The notes under the pieces: model-generated
What the model saw: only the letters and a program-made list of their open reading frames with translations
What the model was told of the DNA's origin: nothing
The model's database searches: none
NCBI GenBank assembly: GCA_003157595.1
Contig: PMKB01000350.1
Location: forward strand, 11,817 to 26,797
DNA: 14,981 bases
Direction of reading: 5' to 3'
Source of the DNA: Solirubrobacterales bacterium
GTDB taxonomy: Bacteria; Actinomycetota; Thermoleophilia; Solirubrobacterales; Solirubrobacteraceae
Program-made: the position numbers and the translations under genes
Part shown: piece after piece, positions 13,743 to 14,981 of the stretch
Position numbering within the stretch: position 1 is the stretch's first letter
Layout: every line of letters begins with the position of its first letter

Positions 13743-14585
13743 ATGAACGACGCCGGTGAAGGAATGAGCAAACGCGAAGGATCGAATGGCAAGTCCGCCG
13801 AGTCGCGGCCGGTCCCCGGCGATGGGGGTAGGGCCGACCGCGCGGAGCGCGACGCCAACGGGGGAGCCCCCGGCCGGGCGTCCGCGCACGAATCCGGCTC
13901 GCCTGTCAACGGCAAGCGTCCGTCCGGCGAACGCCTGCGGATCATCATCGCCGACCCAGATCCGCTGGCGCGCCGCGTGATCCGCGACTCGCTGCACCTC
14001 GACGGCGGCTTCATCGTCGCGGCCGAGGCAAAGGACGGTGTCGAGGCGGTCGAACTGGCTTTGCATTACCGCCCGGAGCTCGTGCTGATGGAGGTTGGGA
14101 TGCCCGGGCTCGACGGGATCGGCGCCTGCCGTGAGATCACTTCCAAGGCGCCACAGGTTCGCGTCGTGATGTTCTCGGTCCCACAGGACCGTGACGTCGA
14201 GATCCGCGCGCTGCGCGCCGGAGCGGGCGGCTTCCTGTCGAAGAACGCCGACATCGAAGCGGTCGCACGCGCGCTGCGCTCGGTCGCGACCGGCGAGGCG
14301 GCAGTAAGTCGCGCGCTGACGAACCACCTGGTCGAGCTGCTGCGGACCACGGCCGAGAACGGCAGCGGCATGCGCCCGGTCAAGAGCCCGCTGACGACGC
14401 GGGAATGGGAGGTTCTCGATCTGATCTGCGCCGGCAACTCCACACGCGAGATCTCGGGCAAGCTGTTCCTTTCCGAGGACACCGTGTACAGCCACACCAA
14501 GAGCATCCTGCGCAAGCTGGGCGTGCACTCGCGGGTCGAGGCCGTCGCCGTCGCGGGTCTGCTGCGCCAGCCGAAACTCGGGTAG
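13743..14585 (+). CDS. Atypical NarL/LuxR response regulator with Asp-to-Glu phosphoacceptor
   Basis: Start chosen at ATG 13743 because GGAG lies 4 nt upstream; the frame is open to ATG 13632, but that stretch is noncoding in character. The protein has 280 residues. Residues 1-63 are a Gly/Ser/Arg/Glu-rich, probably disordered extension not usual in NarL proteins. The receiver (65-182) keeps Asp71/Asp73 in IIIADPDPLARR, switch Ser145 in VVMFS, and Lys167 in GFLSKN. The phosphoacceptor position in ELVLMEVGMPGLDG is Glu117 (GAG, 14091-14093). The LuxR helix-turn-helix follows: LTTREWEVLDLICAGNSTRE (217-236), then EDTVYSHTKSILRKLGV (245-261). Glu at this site often mimics phosphorylation, so constitutive DNA binding is plausible. 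Closely related in layout to the regulator at 11843-12544. No histidine kinase is nearby. Confidence 0.92.
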   Translation: MNDAGEGMSKREGSNGKSAESRPVPGDGGRADRAERDANGGAPGRASAHESGSPVNGKRPSGERLRIIIADPDPLARRVIRDSLHLDGGFIVAAEAKDGVEAVELALHYRPELVLMEVGMPGLDGIGACREITSKAPQVRVVMFSVPQDRDVEIRALRAGAGGFLSKNADIEAVARALRSVATGEAAVSRALTNHLVELLRTTAENGSGMRPVKSPLTTREWEVLDLICAGNSTREISGKLFLSEDTVYSHTKSILRKLGVHSRVEAVAVAGLLRQPKLG

Positions 14586-14598
14586 CGGGCGACCGCAA

Positions 14599-14604
14599 TA
14601 GACT
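14599..14604 (+). promoter_or_regulatory. Candidate -10 box (TAGACT) for the downstream dehydrogenase
   Basis: TAGACT lies 9 nt before ATG 14614 in the 28-bp gap after the response regulator. It is the same hexamer found 10 nt before the GT2 gene start (1602-1597). No Shine-Dalgarno sequence is present, consistent with a near-leaderless transcript. Confidence 0.45.
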
Positions 14605-14613
14605 CCGGCGTGC

Positions 14614-14981
14614 ATGCGCGTCGGCATCGTCGGTCTCGGATACGTCGGCCTGCCGCTGGCGGTCGCTTTCGCCGCCGCGGACGTCGACGTTGTCGCCGTT
14701 GATCTCGATCAGCGCCGGGTGGACGCGATCAACGCGGGTCATTCCTACATCGAGGACGTCCCCGACAGCGTGCTCGCGGCAGCTCTCGGGCACCTTCAGG
14801 CGACCACCGGCTACGCGCCGCTTGCAGAGGTAGACGCGGTGCTGATCTGCGTGCCGACGCCGCTGACCCCCAACCGTGAGCCGGAGCTCAGGCCCCTGCT
14901 CGGATCCGCACAGGAGCTTGGCGGCGTGCTGCGCGCCGGCCAGGTCGTGGTGCTCGAGTCGACGACCTACCCGGGCACGAC
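14614..14981 (+). CDS. Nucleotide-sugar dehydrogenase, WbpA type (N-terminal part only)
   Basis: Begins at ATG 14614 and runs off the right edge after 122 complete codons. The NAD-binding domain has VGIVGLGYVGLPLAVAFA (3-20), AVDLDQRRVDAINAGHSYIEDVPD (28-51), VDAVLICVPTPLTPNREPEL (73-92) and VVLESTTYPGT (112-122). HSYIEDVPD and PTPLTPNREPEL are characteristic of the WbpA/TviB group, which oxidises UDP-GlcNAc or a related HexNAc to the uronic acid. It is clearly different from the dehydrogenase at 7805-9052, so the locus probably makes two kinds of uronate or HexNAc-uronate. The catalytic cysteine and UDP-binding domain lie beyond the window. Confidence 0.9.
   Translation, partial: MRVGIVGLGYVGLPLAVAFAAADVDVVAVDLDQRRVDAINAGHSYIEDVPDSVLAAALGHLQATTGYAPLAEVDAVLICVPTPLTPNREPELRPLLGSAQELGGVLRAGQVVVLESTTYPGT

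Noticed and set aside
13665..14627. Minus-strand open frame of 320 codons
   Set aside because: Antisense to the response regulator with clear receiver and LuxR motifs; no domain on this strand.
1..14981. tRNA, rRNA, CRISPR array, transposase, phage or defence genes
   Set aside because: Looked for on both strands; no cloverleaf, regularly spaced repeat-spacer pattern, DDE transposase or phage motif was seen. The only repeats are the short tandem units at 13417-13511.

Overview
The window is very GC-rich (roughly 70% by eye) with densely packed genes. Its protein families point to an actinobacterium. The ECF sigma factor's conserved C-terminal motif (GLHHRGRRALRAEL), the DUF2294/MpsC protein, and TAnnnT -10 boxes placed 7-12 nt before start codons are most like the deep-branching Thermoleophilia (Solirubrobacter/Conexibacter relatives). 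That placement is inference from remembered family sequences, not a search.

Region 1 (1-4654) is the first surface-polysaccharide block. A two-domain GT2 glycosyltransferase on the minus strand runs off the left edge. It diverges across 30 bp from a plus-strand operon: a GT4 glycosyltransferase, a GalE-like UDP-sugar 4-epimerase and a divergent GDP-mannose 4,6-dehydratase homologue. That operon ends at a perfect 10-bp hairpin (4656-4686) shared with the convergent operon on its right.

Region 2 (4701-11657, all minus strand) is a long co-directional run. In transcription order it is an MpsC/DUF2294 protein, a WecG/TagA/CpsF (GT26) glycosyltransferase, a GT-B glycosyltransferase with a helical tail, a UDP-sugar 6-dehydrogenase, a GDP-fucose-synthase-like SDR, a canonical GDP-mannose 4,6-dehydratase and a class I fructose-bisphosphate aldolase (fbaB). 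Start/stop overlaps (ATGA at 7805-7808, GTGA at 6843-6846) tie the three sugar-nucleotide enzymes together. These genes would supply UDP-uronate and GDP-6-deoxyhexose donors and transferases for an exopolysaccharide, capsule or wall glycan.

Region 3 (11843-14585) is a regulatory island: an orphan NarL/LuxR-type response regulator (minus), an ECF sigma factor (plus) and a second response regulator (plus). The first two diverge across a 173-bp gap holding an 18-bp perfect palindrome. The second regulator has Glu where the phosphoacceptor Asp should be. Between sigma factor and second regulator lies a 344-bp noncoding stretch with a tandem pair of hairpin-forming 45-50 bp repeats.

Region 4 (14614-14981) is the start of a WbpA-type nucleotide-sugar dehydrogenase running off the right edge, so polysaccharide genes resume there. 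The regulators therefore sit inside a larger glycan locus and may control it, but the sequence does not show that directly. No tRNA, rRNA, CRISPR array, transposase or phage gene was seen. The most notable items are the Asp-to-Glu response regulator, the palindrome between the divergent regulators, recurrent leaderless-type promoters, the hairpin repeats, and a GT26 gene whose conserved N-terminus lies upstream of any standard start codon.
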